In this document: in pieces, positions 24,798 to 33,852 of the stretch
How the letters are laid out: every line of letters begins with the position of its first letter
Numbering within the stretch: the first letter of the stretch is position 1
Assembly (NCBI RefSeq): GCF_003201205.1
Contig: NZ_QICN01000001.1
Coordinates: 372,001 to 436,000 of the forward strand
Direction of reading: 5' to 3'
Origin: Sinimarinibacterium flocculans
GTDB taxonomy: Bacteria; Pseudomonadota; Gammaproteobacteria; Nevskiales; Nevskiaceae
Length of the DNA: 64,000 nt
Position numbers and translations under genes: made by a program
The notes under the pieces: generated by a model
Database searches by the model: none
Told to the model about the DNA's origin: nothing
Seen by the model: only the letters and a program-made list of their open reading frames with translations

Positions 24798-26521
24798 GCG
24801 GAGCGGAAACATTCGATGTCATCGTCGTCGGCTCCGGAGCTGCCGGCGCGACGGCCGCACTGCGCGCGCACGAGGCCGGCCTGTCGGTGCTGATCGTCGA
24901 GAAGGCGCACAAGTATGGCGGGACCTCGGCGGCCTCCGGCGGTGTCATCTGGGTGCCGAACCACCAGTTCACGTCGAACGACGACAGCCGCGAGAAGGCC
25001 CTGGCCTATCTCGATGCCCTGATCAGAAAGCCGGTGAACCGCGAGCGGCTCGAGGCCTACGTCGATCAGGCGCCGGAGATGCTGCGCTTCGTGAAATCGC
25101 TCGGCGTGCCGGTGGCGCCGGCACCGTACTACCCGGACTACTTTCCGGATGCGCCGAACGCGCGTGTCGACCGTTCCATCCTCTGCGATACCTTCGACGG
25201 GCGCGAACTTGGCGACAAGTTCGTGCTCATGCGCGAGCAGTACGCGCGCTTCAAGATTCTCAACCGCTACGCGATGGACGTGCTGCAGTTCTTCTCCATC
25301 TCCACGCGTGCGCCGGGGTGGATCAGGACCTTTCTCAAGATGGCCTGGACCTACTGGTCGGATGTGTCGACGCGCATGCTGACGCGCCGCGACCGCCGCT
25401 TCACGCAGGGCGCGGCGCTGATGGGGCACCTGTACAAGCGCGTGTTCGATCGCGGCATCGAGCTCCGGCTGGAAACGAAGCTCGACGAGCTGGTCGTGTC
25501 CGACGGCAAGGTCACTGGCGTCAAGCTGAGCCACTTCGGGCGGCGTTACGAAATCGGCGCACGGCACGGCGTCGTACTCGCCGCCGGCGGGTTCGAGTGG
25601 AACCAGGAACTGCGCGACCGCTTCTTCCCGGTGCCCGGCCTGACGCGGCACAGCTCCACACCCGAGGATGCCAACCGCGGCGAGGCCCTGATCGCCGGCA
25701 TGAAAATCGGCGCATCGACCGAGCACACGGAAGCCGGCTGGTGGATTCCGACGATGCACATCCCGATGGAAAGCCGCTCGAACTTCGAGGACATCGTGCA
25801 GGCGGCCTTCGATATCGGTCGTCCGCACAGCGTCTGTGTCAACCGCAACGGCGTGCGCTTCGTCAACGAAGCCTGCAGCTACGACGAATTCGGCGCGGCA
25901 ATGGTCGAGGACCAGCTCAGGACGGGAGCGAATACCCCGTGCTGGCTGGTGTTCGACGCGACGTTCCGCCAGAAATTCACCGCCGGCGGCATCATGCCGA
26001 CGATCCTGATGCCGGACCGTCGCATTCCGCCGGACTGGTGGGATCACTACATCTTCCGCGCCGATACGCTTGATGCGCTGGCCGCCAAGATCCATCTGCC
26101 GGCGGCGACGCTGAAGCAGACCGTCGACACGATGAACCAGTACGCGGTGTCGGGCGTCGATACGCAGTTCAGGCGCGGCGCCAGTCCCTACGACCAGATG
26201 TTCGGCGATGCCAACGTCAAGCCGAACCCCTGCCTGGGGCCGATCGACACCGCACCGTTCTATGCCGTGCCGATCAACCTCGGCGATCTCGGTACCAAGG
26301 GTGGCCTCAGGTGCGATGCCCTGGCGCGCGTGCTCGACGGCAATGACCAACCGATTCCGAACCTGTACGCGGCCGGAAACAACGCCGGCAGTCCCTTCGG
26401 CAACCTGTACCCCGGCGCCGGTGGCACGATCGGCCCGGCGATGACCTTCGGCTACGTGGCGGCCAGCCATATCGCCACGCAGGCGCAGGGCGACGCAGGG
26501 ACACAGCGGGCGGCTGCCTGA
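24794..26521 (+). CDS. 3-ketosteroid dehydrogenase-like FAD flavoprotein
   Basis: A complete 575-residue relative of the truncated gene at window start. The N-terminal FAD motif is 'DVIVVGSGAAGATAALRAHE', followed by 'EKAHKYGGTSAASGG', typical of the 3-ketosteroid dehydrogenase/fumarate reductase group. The C-terminus carries 'YAAGNNAGSPFGNLYPGAGG', an FAD- and substrate-site block. Delta-1-dehydrogenases use a Tyr-rich pocket; several tyrosines are present but I cannot assign them without alignment. It should dehydrogenate a cyclic ketone or acyl-CoA in the P450-SDR pathway. Confidence 0.9.
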   Translation: MSGAETFDVIVVGSGAAGATAALRAHEAGLSVLIVEKAHKYGGTSAASGGVIWVPNHQFTSNDDSREKALAYLDALIRKPVNRERLEAYVDQAPEMLRFVKSLGVPVAPAPYYPDYFPDAPNARVDRSILCDTFDGRELGDKFVLMREQYARFKILNRYAMDVLQFFSISTRAPGWIRTFLKMAWTYWSDVSTRMLTRRDRRFTQGAALMGHLYKRVFDRGIELRLETKLDELVVSDGKVTGVKLSHFGRRYEIGARHGVVLAAGGFEWNQELRDRFFPVPGLTRHSSTPEDANRGEALIAGMKIGASTEHTEAGWWIPTMHIPMESRSNFEDIVQAAFDIGRPHSVCVNRNGVRFVNEACSYDEFGAAMVEDQLRTGANTPCWLVFDATFRQKFTAGGIMPTILMPDRRIPPDWWDHYIFRADTLDALAAKIHLPAATLKQTVDTMNQYAVSGVDTQFRRGASPYDQMFGDANVKPNPCLGPIDTAPFYAVPINLGDLGTKGGLRCDALARVLDGNDQPIPNLYAAGNNAGSPFGNLYPGAGGTIGPAMTFGYVAASHIATQAQGDAGTQRAAA

Positions 26522-26555
26522 GTCGCGCACGACACTCGAACCACCGGAGCCCATC

Positions 26556-27563
26556 GTGGCGAAGAAGACTGCAGGAAAGAAGGCCGCGGCAAAGAAGAAG
26601 CCGGCGGCGAAGCGGCCGAAGCCCGAAGACATCATCCGCTACCACAAGGACCCGAAGACGCGGATCGCGACGATCACGCTCGACCGCCCGGACCATCTCA
26701 ACGCGCCGACCATTGCCGCGCGTCTGCGCTACGCCGACCTGATCCATCGCGCCAACGTCGACGACGAGGTCAAGGTGCTGGTGATCCGCGGTGCCGGCAA
26801 CAACCTCGGCGCCGGCGCCGACCTGCCCGAGCAGGAGGAGATGCTCAACGACGATGGCGAGTACTCGCTGTTGCACGAGTTCCGCATCGGCGAGAACGAG
26901 GGGGTCAAGTACCCGCCCAAGGGCAGCTTCCGCTACCTCGGCCAGCTCAACCAGCTCTACGCCAATTCGAATTTCGGCTGCCGCAGCCTGCAGGACTTCA
27001 AGAAGATCAGCATTCTCGAAGTGAAGGGCTACTGCTACGGCTGGCATTTCTACCAGGCCGCCGACGCCGATCTGGTGATCTCGTCCGACGACGCGCTCTA
27101 CGGGCATCCCTCGTTCCGCTATGTCGGCTGGGGCCCGCGCATGTGGCAGTGGGCGCAGACCATGGGCCTGCGCAAATTCCAGGAAATGGTCTTCACCGGC
27201 CGTCCGTTCACGGCCAAGGAGATGTACGACTGCAACTTCCTCAACAGCGTCGTGCCGCGCGAGCAGCTCGATGCCGAGGTGCAGAAGTACGCGCTGGCCT
27301 GCAGCCGTACGCGTCCGACCGACGTGGTGGTCATGCAGAAGCAGTTCTTCGAGATCATGAAGCAGCACCAGGGCGAGTACATGGGCAGTCTGCTCACGTC
27401 CTGGCTCGAGGGCATGTTCCCGGCCGTGCGCAACGACGCCGACGAACTCACGCTCAACAAGGAAACCTTCGGCAAGGGCCTGAACAACGCCGTGAAGGAC
27501 AACGACGACCTCTATCCGCCGGAGTTCCGCCTGAGCAAGGGCGCACGCAAGGCGAAGAAGTAG
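26556..27563 (+). CDS. Atypical crotonase (enoyl-CoA hydratase superfamily) with lysine-rich N-terminal tail
   Basis: A 335-residue crotonase-fold protein read from GTG 26556 behind CCGGAG. Residues 1-21 are a histone-H1-like run of Lys and Ala ('AKKTAGKKAAAKKKPAAKR'), and the C-terminus ends 'GARKAKK'. Oxyanion-hole segments are visible ('NNLGAGADL' and 'GYCYGWHFYQAADADL'). The two Glu that activate water in true hydratases are missing: the positions read 'GWHF' and 'YGHPSF'. It is therefore more likely an isomerase, hydrolase, lyase or ring-opening member. It directly follows the flavoprotein in the P450 operon. Confidence 0.85.
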   Translation: MAKKTAGKKAAAKKKPAAKRPKPEDIIRYHKDPKTRIATITLDRPDHLNAPTIAARLRYADLIHRANVDDEVKVLVIRGAGNNLGAGADLPEQEEMLNDDGEYSLLHEFRIGENEGVKYPPKGSFRYLGQLNQLYANSNFGCRSLQDFKKISILEVKGYCYGWHFYQAADADLVISSDDALYGHPSFRYVGWGPRMWQWAQTMGLRKFQEMVFTGRPFTAKEMYDCNFLNSVVPREQLDAEVQKYALACSRTRPTDVVVMQKQFFEIMKQHQGEYMGSLLTSWLEGMFPAVRNDADELTLNKETFGKGLNNAVKDNDDLYPPEFRLSKGARKAKK

Positions 27564-27592
27564 TGCCGCACAGCGCGACGCTTCAGTCAGTT

Positions 27593-27717
27593 CCCCCTCT
27601 CCCGCTTGCGGGAGAGAGAAGGGGGGAGGGCCGCGCGAAGCGCGGAATCGCCGGCTTCGCCGGCGCCCTCTCCCGGCCCTGCGGGCCACCCTCTCCCGCG
27701 CGCGGGAGAGGGGAGGG
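27593..27717. repeat. Composite palindromic repeat, 'CCCTCTCCCGC-GCGGGAGAGGG' family
   Basis: Several nested hairpins fill the gap between crotonase and AKR genes: CCCTCTCCCGCTTGCGGGAGAG at the left, a CCGCGCGAAGCGCGG stem, a CGCCGGCTTCGCCGGCG stem and CCCTCTCCCGCGCGCGGGAGAGGG at the right. Related copies lie at 48211, 52532 and 57829. It ends 12 bases before the AKR start. Confidence 0.85.
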
Positions 27718-27728
27718 CTGACCTGCCG

Positions 27729-28757
27729 ATGCAATACACCGTCCTCGGCAGCACCGGCCTCGTTGTTTCGCGCCTCGGCTTCGGCGCGCTGACCTTCAGT
27801 GGCGGCAACACCAGCCTGCCGTCGGTCTACAAGGTCGGTGCGAAGCTCGCGGACGAGCTGGTCGGGCGTGCGCTCGATACCGGCGTCAATTTCTTCGACA
27901 CCGCTGACGTTTATGCGGACGGCGAATCGGAAGCGCTGCTCGGCGCGGCGCTCAAGCCGCATCGCGAGAAGGTGGTCATCACCACCAAGGTCGGCAATCG
28001 CGGCAGTCGCGAACTGCTGCATGCCGGCTTGTCCAAACGCCACATCCTGTGGTCAGTCGATCAAAGCCTGAAGCGCCTCGGCACCGACTGGATCGACTTC
28101 TACGTCGCTCATCGCGAAGACCCGTATACCCCTCTGGAGGAAACGCTGGAGGCGTTCGACACGGTGGTGCGTGCCGGAAAGGTCCGCTACATCGGGTTCT
28201 CCAACTGGTCCGCATGGACCGCCGCTGCGGCGCTGGAGATTCAGAAGGCCAACGGCCTCGCGCGCTTCACCCATGGGCAGATGTACTACTCCCTGCTCGG
28301 GCGCGACGTCGAGCGCGACGTGCTGCCGATGATGCGCCGCTACGGCCTGGGCCTGACCGTCTGGAGCCCGCTGGCCTACGGCTTTCTGTCGGGCGCATAC
28401 ACGCGTGCGGACCTGGCGAAGCCGGACAATCGCTTCTCGAACTTCGACATGTTGCGCTTCGACCGCGACAAGGGTTTCGCACTGCTCGAATTGATGCGCG
28501 GCATTGCGCAGCGGCACGGCAGCAGTGTGGCCCGCGTCGCCATTGCCTGGGTGCTGGCGCGACCGAGCGTCGACAGCGTGCTGATCGGTGCGACCAAGCT
28601 CGACCAGCTCGACGACAACCTCGGCGCCGTCGATCTGCGCTTGAGCGTGGAAGATCTGGCCGCACTCGATGCGGCGAGCGCGATCACGCCGATCTACCCG
28701 AGCTCGGACTGGACCGTCCCGGACGCGCGCACCGCGCGCAGTCTCGCCCGGCCGTGA
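27729..28757 (+). CDS. Aldo/keto reductase
   Basis: A 342-residue AKR with the full catalytic tetrad: Asp57 and Tyr62 in 'FFDTADVYADG', Lys87 in 'TTKVG' and His128 in 'YVAHRED'. It belongs to the potassium-channel beta-subunit/YhdN-like group by length and motif style and uses NADPH. The ATG at 27729 follows the repeat directly and has no strong ribosome site. It could reduce a ketone or aldehyde intermediate of the upstream operon, though the repeat may separate it transcriptionally. Confidence 0.92.
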   Translation: MQYTVLGSTGLVVSRLGFGALTFSGGNTSLPSVYKVGAKLADELVGRALDTGVNFFDTADVYADGESEALLGAALKPHREKVVITTKVGNRGSRELLHAGLSKRHILWSVDQSLKRLGTDWIDFYVAHREDPYTPLEETLEAFDTVVRAGKVRYIGFSNWSAWTAAAALEIQKANGLARFTHGQMYYSLLGRDVERDVLPMMRRYGLGLTVWSPLAYGFLSGAYTRADLAKPDNRFSNFDMLRFDRDKGFALLELMRGIAQRHGSSVARVAIAWVLARPSVDSVLIGATKLDQLDDNLGAVDLRLSVEDLAALDAASAITPIYPSSDWTVPDARTARSLARP

Positions 28758-28863
28758 TCGGCAATCGCTGTTGACTGCGCGGGCACGACCCGGCCAGGCA
28801 TCGACGCAGGTGCAGGCGGCGTCGATAGAGTCGAACACCGGCCTTCGAGCGAGGGGAGTGCGC

Positions 28864-29700
28864 ATGGAGTATCAGGACAAGACGGTCGTCGTCACCGGCG
28901 CGGGTTCCGGCCTTGGCGCGGCGATCGCCGATGCGTTCGCAGCCGCAGGCGCGAGGCTGGCGCTTCTCGACATCGACGCCGAACGGGCTCACGCGAAGGC
29001 GGCCGATCTGGCTGAACGGGGCACCGAGGCGATCGCGATCGGCGTCGATGTTGCCGACAAGGCGTCGGTTGCGGCGGCGGCACAGGCCGTGGCATCGCGT
29101 TTCGGCGGTTGCGACGTGCTCTGCGCCAATGTCGGCGTGCAGCAGTTCGGCGCCGTCGACAAGCTCAGCGACGAGGACTGGACCTGGGTGCTGTCGGTGA
29201 ACGTGCGCGGCGTCATCGACACGGTCTCGGCCTTTCTGCCACTGCTGCGGCATCGTGAGGGCCTGCGCCACATCGTCCTGACCGCCTCGTCGAGCTATTT
29301 CACGCCGGGTGTGCGCATGGCCGCCTATGTCACCAGCAAGTACGCCGTCGTCGGCTACGGCGAAGTCCTGCGGATGGAGCTGGCCGAAGAGGACATCAAC
29401 GTCGCGCTGCTGTTCCCGGCCGGCATGGCGACGCGTCACCTGGAAAGCAGCGTCAGGGCCCGGCCAGCGGCGCTCGGGCCGTCGCGGCTCGACCGCGACG
29501 ACATCCGCGCGATGATGGCCAGCGCGAAGATGTCGCCCGAGAAGGACGTCGCGACGCCCGAACATGCCGTGCGCAACCTGCTCGCCGATCTGCGCGCGCG
29601 CCAGCCCTACATCATCACGCACGGCGGCTATCGCGATCAGATCGAGGCGCGCAATGCGCGCATGCTCGAAGCCTTCGCGCACATGGAGGCGCGGCCATGA
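28864..29700 (+). CDS. Short-chain dehydrogenase/reductase
   Basis: A 278-residue SDR starting at ATG 28864 behind GAGGGGAG. The cofactor motif is 'TGAGSGLGAAIA', the NNAG position reads 'CANVGVQ', and Tyr155/Lys159 lie in 'YVTSKYAVVGYGE'. The altered NNAG is seen in some SDRs acting on bulky substrates. It heads a three-gene unit in which each start overlaps the previous stop (29697 and 30152), so the SDR, the SnoaL protein and the kinase-like protein are probably made in equal amounts and act together. Confidence 0.92.
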   Translation: MEYQDKTVVVTGAGSGLGAAIADAFAAAGARLALLDIDAERAHAKAADLAERGTEAIAIGVDVADKASVAAAAQAVASRFGGCDVLCANVGVQQFGAVDKLSDEDWTWVLSVNVRGVIDTVSAFLPLLRHREGLRHIVLTASSSYFTPGVRMAAYVTSKYAVVGYGEVLRMELAEEDINVALLFPAGMATRHLESSVRARPAALGPSRLDRDDIRAMMASAKMSPEKDVATPEHAVRNLLADLRARQPYIITHGGYRDQIEARNARMLEAFAHMEARP

Positions 29701-30155
29701 ACGACGTCACCGCCCTGCGCGAGATCGAGGCACTCAAGCAACTGAAGGCGCGCTACTGCCGCCTGCTCGACGCCAAGGACTGGAGCGCGTGGCGCGAACT
29801 GTTCTCCGACGATTTCGTCAGCGACACGACGCCCTCCGGCGGCAAGTACATCGAGGGTGCGGACGACTTCGTTGCCTTCGTTCGCCGTATGCTCGGGTCG
29901 ACGCGCCGCGTCACCGTGCATCAGGTCCATGCGCCGGAACTGGAACTGATTTCGGAATCGGCCGCGCGAGGCATCTGGGCGCTGCACGATATCGTCCGTC
30001 TGCTTCCGGGGCTGACCATGGACGGCTACGGTCACTATCACGAGACCTACGAGAAGCACGACGGGCAGTGGCGTTTCAAGTCGTCGACGCTGACGCGCCT
30101 GCGCGCGGACCTGAAGACGCCGATCCTGAGTATCCGCCTGCCGATGCGGCGATGA
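29697..30155 (+). CDS. SnoaL/NTF2-like protein
   Basis: A 152-residue SnoaL-like protein ('EIEALKQLKARYCRLLDAKD' at the N-terminus, then 'LFSDDFVSDTTPSGG'). The fold is a cone-shaped barrel with a central pocket; relatives include polyketide cyclases, scytalone-dehydratase-like enzymes and steroid delta-isomerase cousins. Two histidines ('VHQVHAPEL' and 'GHYHETYEK') could be catalytic. It overlaps the SDR stop by ATGA and its own stop overlaps the next start. Confidence 0.88.
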   Translation: MNDVTALREIEALKQLKARYCRLLDAKDWSAWRELFSDDFVSDTTPSGGKYIEGADDFVAFVRRMLGSTRRVTVHQVHAPELELISESAARGIWALHDIVRLLPGLTMDGYGHYHETYEKHDGQWRFKSSTLTRLRADLKTPILSIRLPMRR

Positions 30156-31432
30156 TGGCGGCGGTCTGGGCCTGCGGCGACACCTTCGGCATCCCGATTC
30201 CCGCCGATCCGGCTGCGCTGCGTGAAGGCGGAACGGACTTTCTGACCCGCGTGATGCACGCCGCCGGTACGCTGGCGGCGGACAATCGCGTCACCGCGAT
30301 CACGCGCTGCGACGACGTGCGCGGCGGCAGTACCGGGCGCAAGCTGCTGCTGTCGGTCGACTATGCGCGTGCCGAGGCCCGCTCGCCACGCGAACTGTTC
30401 GTGAAGTTCTCTCGCGACCTCGACGATCCCATCCGCGATCTTGGGCGCACGCAGATGCAGGGCGAGGTGCGCTTTGCGCTGCTGTCGCGGGCGCCGGACT
30501 TCCCGATCGCCGTGCCGGCCTGTGCGTTCGCCGACTACGCGTCCGTGAGCGGCACCGGCATCCTGATCACCGAGCGCATCGGCTTCGGCCGGGGCGGTGT
30601 CGAGCCGCAGTACGAGAAATGCCGTGACGAGGAACTGCCCGAGCCGATCGAACACTACCGCGCCATTCTCACGGCTATGGCGCGGCTGGCCGCCGCCGAC
30701 CGGACAGGACGGCTGCCGGGCGACATCGGCATGCAGTTTCCATTCGAGTTCGATCGCCTGAGCGTCGGCGAGCGGGCGCCACGCACGTCTCAGCAGTTGC
30801 GCAACCGCGTCGCCCGCTATGGGACATTCGCTGCGAAACATCCGTGGCTGCTGCCGGACAACCTCCGCACAGCGGACTTCATCGCGCGCCTTGGCGACGA
30901 AGTGGCGCGCGTGGCCGAGCGCAGGGATGCGATCCGTCACGAGCTGATGTCCACGCCGGAGCACGTCGCGCTCTGTCATTGGAACGCCAATGTCGACAAC
31001 GCCTGGTTCTGGCGCGAGTCCGGTGCCTTGCGCTGCGGCCTGATGGACTGGGGCTGCGTTGCCCGGATGAACGTGGCGATGGCCCTGTGGGGCGCGCTCA
31101 GTGCGGCATCGACCGATCTGTGGAACCACCACGCCGATGCGCTGCTCGCGCACTTCACGGACGAGTTCTCTGCGGCCGGAGCGGCAGCGCCCGATCCGCG
31201 CAGGCTCGAGCGCCAGCTCGTGCTCTATGCCTGCCTGATGGGCATCACCTGGCTGCTCGACGCGCCGGCCTACATCGAACGCGAGGTGCCACAGCTCGCA
31301 TCGGTGGAGAGCCGCCTCGACCCACGGTTGCGCGACAGCGAGACGGCGCGCGTGCAACTGCAGATGCTGACCAACGTGCTCGGCCTGTTTGCACGGCATG
31401 ACATCACGCGTCTGCTCGGCGAGACGTGCTGA
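30152..31432 (+). CDS. Aminoglycoside-phosphotransferase/ecdysteroid-kinase-like protein with altered catalytic loop
   Basis: A 426-residue protein of the small-molecule kinase fold. Around residues 273-284 the catalytic loop, normally H-G-D-x-H-x-x-N, reads 'CHWNANVDNAWF': the general-base Asp is Asn. The metal-binding 'DW' is retained in 'LMDWGCV' near residue 296. This makes either a weak kinase or a ligand-binding pseudokinase. The start ATG 30152 overlaps the SnoaL stop. A canonical relative at 53181-54257 keeps 'LLHGDAHIGN', which supports the alignment. Confidence 0.8.
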   Translation: MMAAVWACGDTFGIPIPADPAALREGGTDFLTRVMHAAGTLAADNRVTAITRCDDVRGGSTGRKLLLSVDYARAEARSPRELFVKFSRDLDDPIRDLGRTQMQGEVRFALLSRAPDFPIAVPACAFADYASVSGTGILITERIGFGRGGVEPQYEKCRDEELPEPIEHYRAILTAMARLAAADRTGRLPGDIGMQFPFEFDRLSVGERAPRTSQQLRNRVARYGTFAAKHPWLLPDNLRTADFIARLGDEVARVAERRDAIRHELMSTPEHVALCHWNANVDNAWFWRESGALRCGLMDWGCVARMNVAMALWGALSAASTDLWNHHADALLAHFTDEFSAAGAAAPDPRRLERQLVLYACLMGITWLLDAPAYIEREVPQLASVESRLDPRLRDSETARVQLQMLTNVLGLFARHDITRLLGETC

Positions 31433-31466
31433 AGCGCCGGCATCGCCGGCATCGCCGGCGGCGCCG

Positions 31467-32177
31467 TCAGGCGGGGGCCGCGGTGCGTCGTTTGCGCGAC
31501 GCTGGCGAATCGCGTTCGCGGCGCCGATGCGCACCCGGGAGCTTGTCGTACTGCGACAGGTGGTGGTCCCACGCAGCCTTGATCTCCTGGACGTCGCCGG
31601 TGGTCAGCAGGTCGAGCATGACGCCGCGCATCATGGCGACGAACAGGCGCGCGTGGATGCGGGCCTCCGCAGGGCGCAGTCCCATCCGCCGGAAGATGTC
31701 ACCGATCGGCTCCAGCCAGGCGACGACGAGCGTGTCCAGCAGGCCGGTGGCATGCGCGCGGCCTTGCAGGGCGTGCCCGTAGATCTCGACGAACAGACGG
31801 AACGCGCTTTCCTGCTGCGGGTCGCGGAGCCGCTCCCAGCCGAGGTCCAGCAACTCCAGCGGCGACCTGTCCTGCTCCTCGCGGAGCGACAGCAGCCAGT
31901 CCTGCTGCTCGCGCTCGATCTCGGCCACGACGGCCATCAGGAGATCTTCCTTGGTGCCGAAGTGATAGATCAGCAGGCGGTGGCTGGTGCCGAGCTGCTC
32001 GGCGAGCTGGCGCAGCGTCACATCGCCCACGCCGTGCTCGCGCAGATAGTGCATGGTGCCGGCGAGCAGTCGCTGCTTGGTCTCCGCGCGCGGGCCGGGC
32101 ATGAAGCCGGCGCCCTGGGCCTGTGCACGCCGCGGCCGGCGCTGTGCCGAGGTGCTCCGCTTGTCCCCGCCCTTCAT
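31467..32177 (-). CDS. TetR-family transcriptional regulator
   Basis: A 236-residue TetR protein with HTH 'VTLRQLAEQLGTSHRLLIYH' near residue 55 and a helical effector domain. It has basic, low-complexity ends: the start could be the ATG at 32177, or 32102 if the Arg/Gln-rich first 25 residues are not translated. It is the last gene of the minus-strand unit 36248-31467 and may regulate it; the candidate operators are the direct repeats at 36428-36460. Confidence 0.88.
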   Translation of the reverse strand: MKGGDKRSTSAQRRPRRAQAQGAGFMPGPRAETKQRLLAGTMHYLREHGVGDVTLRQLAEQLGTSHRLLIYHFGTKEDLLMAVVAEIEREQQDWLLSLREEQDRSPLELLDLGWERLRDPQQESAFRLFVEIYGHALQGRAHATGLLDTLVVAWLEPIGDIFRRMGLRPAEARIHARLFVAMMRGVMLDLLTTGDVQEIKAAWDHHLSQYDKLPGAHRRRERDSPASRKRRTAAPA

Positions 32178-32229
32178 TGACGACCCTGCCGGAATCCAGG
32201 CGGCACTCTAGCAGGCACGACACGGGCGA

Positions 32230-33816
32230 TCACGCCTGCGGATCGGTCAGCATCGCGCGCAGATCCTTCTTCAGTATCTTGCCGAGCAGGCCGGTGGGCA
32301 GCCGCTCGATGAAGCGGATCTCGTGCGGACGCTTGAAGGCCGACAGCTTGTCCTCGCAGCAGGCCCGGATGGCCGCTTCCAGCTCCGCGCCCGGCCGATC
32401 CGCGACGACGAAGGCCACCGGCAGCTCGTCGCGCATGTCGTCCGGCTTGCCGACCACGGCACATTCGACGACGCCGGGGACGGTCGCGATCACCGTTTCG
32501 ATCTCGATGGCCGCGACGTTCTCGCCGCCGACCTTGAGCATGTCCTTGGTGCGGCCGACGAAGAACAGCTCGCCCTGCGGCCGTGCCACCACTTCGTCGC
32601 CGGTCTCGAACCAGCCGTCGTCGTCGAAGGCCGCGGCCGTGGCCTCGGGGTCGTGCAGGTATTCGTGGAACAGCGAGAGTCCCGGCACGCCGCGGACGTA
32701 GAGCCGGCCAGGCTCGTCCGGGCCGGCCTCGCTGCCGTCGTCGCGCCGCACCGAGATCTCGTATTCCGGCCGCGGCCGTCCCATGGCGCCTTCGGGGCCG
32801 GCGAAGCCCTGCTCGGTGCTGATGCAGGCGGAAACGGTCTCGGTCATGCCGTACCACCCCGTGGTCCGTATGCCCCAGCGCTCGCGCACCATGGCCAGAT
32901 CGCCGGCGAAGGTCCAGACACGATAGTCGTGGGCCGGGGGATCGGGCTGGGTGAGCAGGGCGCGGATCGGAAACGGCGACATGCTTGCCCAGGTGCAGCG
33001 CTGGCGGACCGAGATCTCCCAGAACCGCGATGCCGAGAAGCGGGGCGTGAGCACCGCGGACGCCCCGGCCCACAGCGTGGACAGCATCGAGTAGGCGAGC
33101 GCATTGGTGTGGAACAGCGGAAAGTGGACGATGCCGCGATCCTCCGCGGTCAGCTCGAGGATCGACGCCAGCGTGCGTGCGGCCCACAAGGCATTGCCCT
33201 GCGTCCACACGACGCCCTTGGGACGCGACGTGGTGCCGGACGTGAACTGCACGCTGTTGGGTGCCAGCGGGTCGGGCGGCCGTGCCGGTGCGTCCTGCGG
33301 GTTGCCGCGCAGGCGGGCCAGCGGAACCAGGTCTGCGGCCGGCGGTGAGTCGGGCGCCTGACCGCTGTCGGTCGCGCCAACGGCGATCCAGCGGAAGGCG
33401 TGGGGCAGACCCGTCAGCAGGCTCGCGAACTTCGGTTGCGTGACCGCCACCGTGGCGCCGCTGTGTCGGGCGAAGTAGGCCAGCTCGTCCGCGGTCGAGT
33501 GCGTGTTGGTGGTGACGGCGATGGCGCCCAGACGCGCACAGGCATGCCAGAGGAACAGGAACTCCGGGCAGTTGTCCATGTGCACGAGCACGAAGGTCCC
33601 GGGTGCCACGCCCATTGCCGCCAGCCCGGCAGCGTAGGCGCGTGTCTCTTCGGCGAACTGCGCGTAGGTCCAGGTCCGGCCCGTTGCGTCGAAGGGTTCC
33701 CAGATCAGGTACGGACGCTCGCCGCGGGATGCGGCCTGGGCGTCGACCAGCCAGGGCAGGTTGCGGCCCGTGAACGCGTGGACGGCCGGTGCGCGCAGCG
33801 CGGTGGGGGCGGGCAT
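32230..33816 (-). CDS. Acyl-CoA synthetase (AMP-forming)
   Basis: A 528-residue ANL-superfamily ligase that activates a carboxylic acid as acyl-AMP and then CoA ester. Visible motifs are the P-loop 'FTSGTTSRPKGVVW', 'YGMTETVSA', the hinge-region 'GWFETGDEV' and the C-terminal catalytic Lys in 'LLGKILKKDLR'. I use the ATG at 33816; a GTG at 33831 would add five residues. Gap to the upstream alpha/beta hydrolase is 36 bases. A hydrolase that frees an acid followed by a ligase that activates it is a coherent pair. Confidence 0.94.
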   Translation of the reverse strand: MPAPTALRAPAVHAFTGRNLPWLVDAQAASRGERPYLIWEPFDATGRTWTYAQFAEETRAYAAGLAAMGVAPGTFVLVHMDNCPEFLFLWHACARLGAIAVTTNTHSTADELAYFARHSGATVAVTQPKFASLLTGLPHAFRWIAVGATDSGQAPDSPPAADLVPLARLRGNPQDAPARPPDPLAPNSVQFTSGTTSRPKGVVWTQGNALWAARTLASILELTAEDRGIVHFPLFHTNALAYSMLSTLWAGASAVLTPRFSASRFWEISVRQRCTWASMSPFPIRALLTQPDPPAHDYRVWTFAGDLAMVRERWGIRTTGWYGMTETVSACISTEQGFAGPEGAMGRPRPEYEISVRRDDGSEAGPDEPGRLYVRGVPGLSLFHEYLHDPEATAAAFDDDGWFETGDEVVARPQGELFFVGRTKDMLKVGGENVAAIEIETVIATVPGVVECAVVGKPDDMRDELPVAFVVADRPGAELEAAIRACCEDKLSAFKRPHEIRFIERLPTGLLGKILKKDLRAMLTDPQA

Positions 33817-33852
33817 GTCAGCAACCCCCACCGGCGATCGAGGGTTCGCGGC

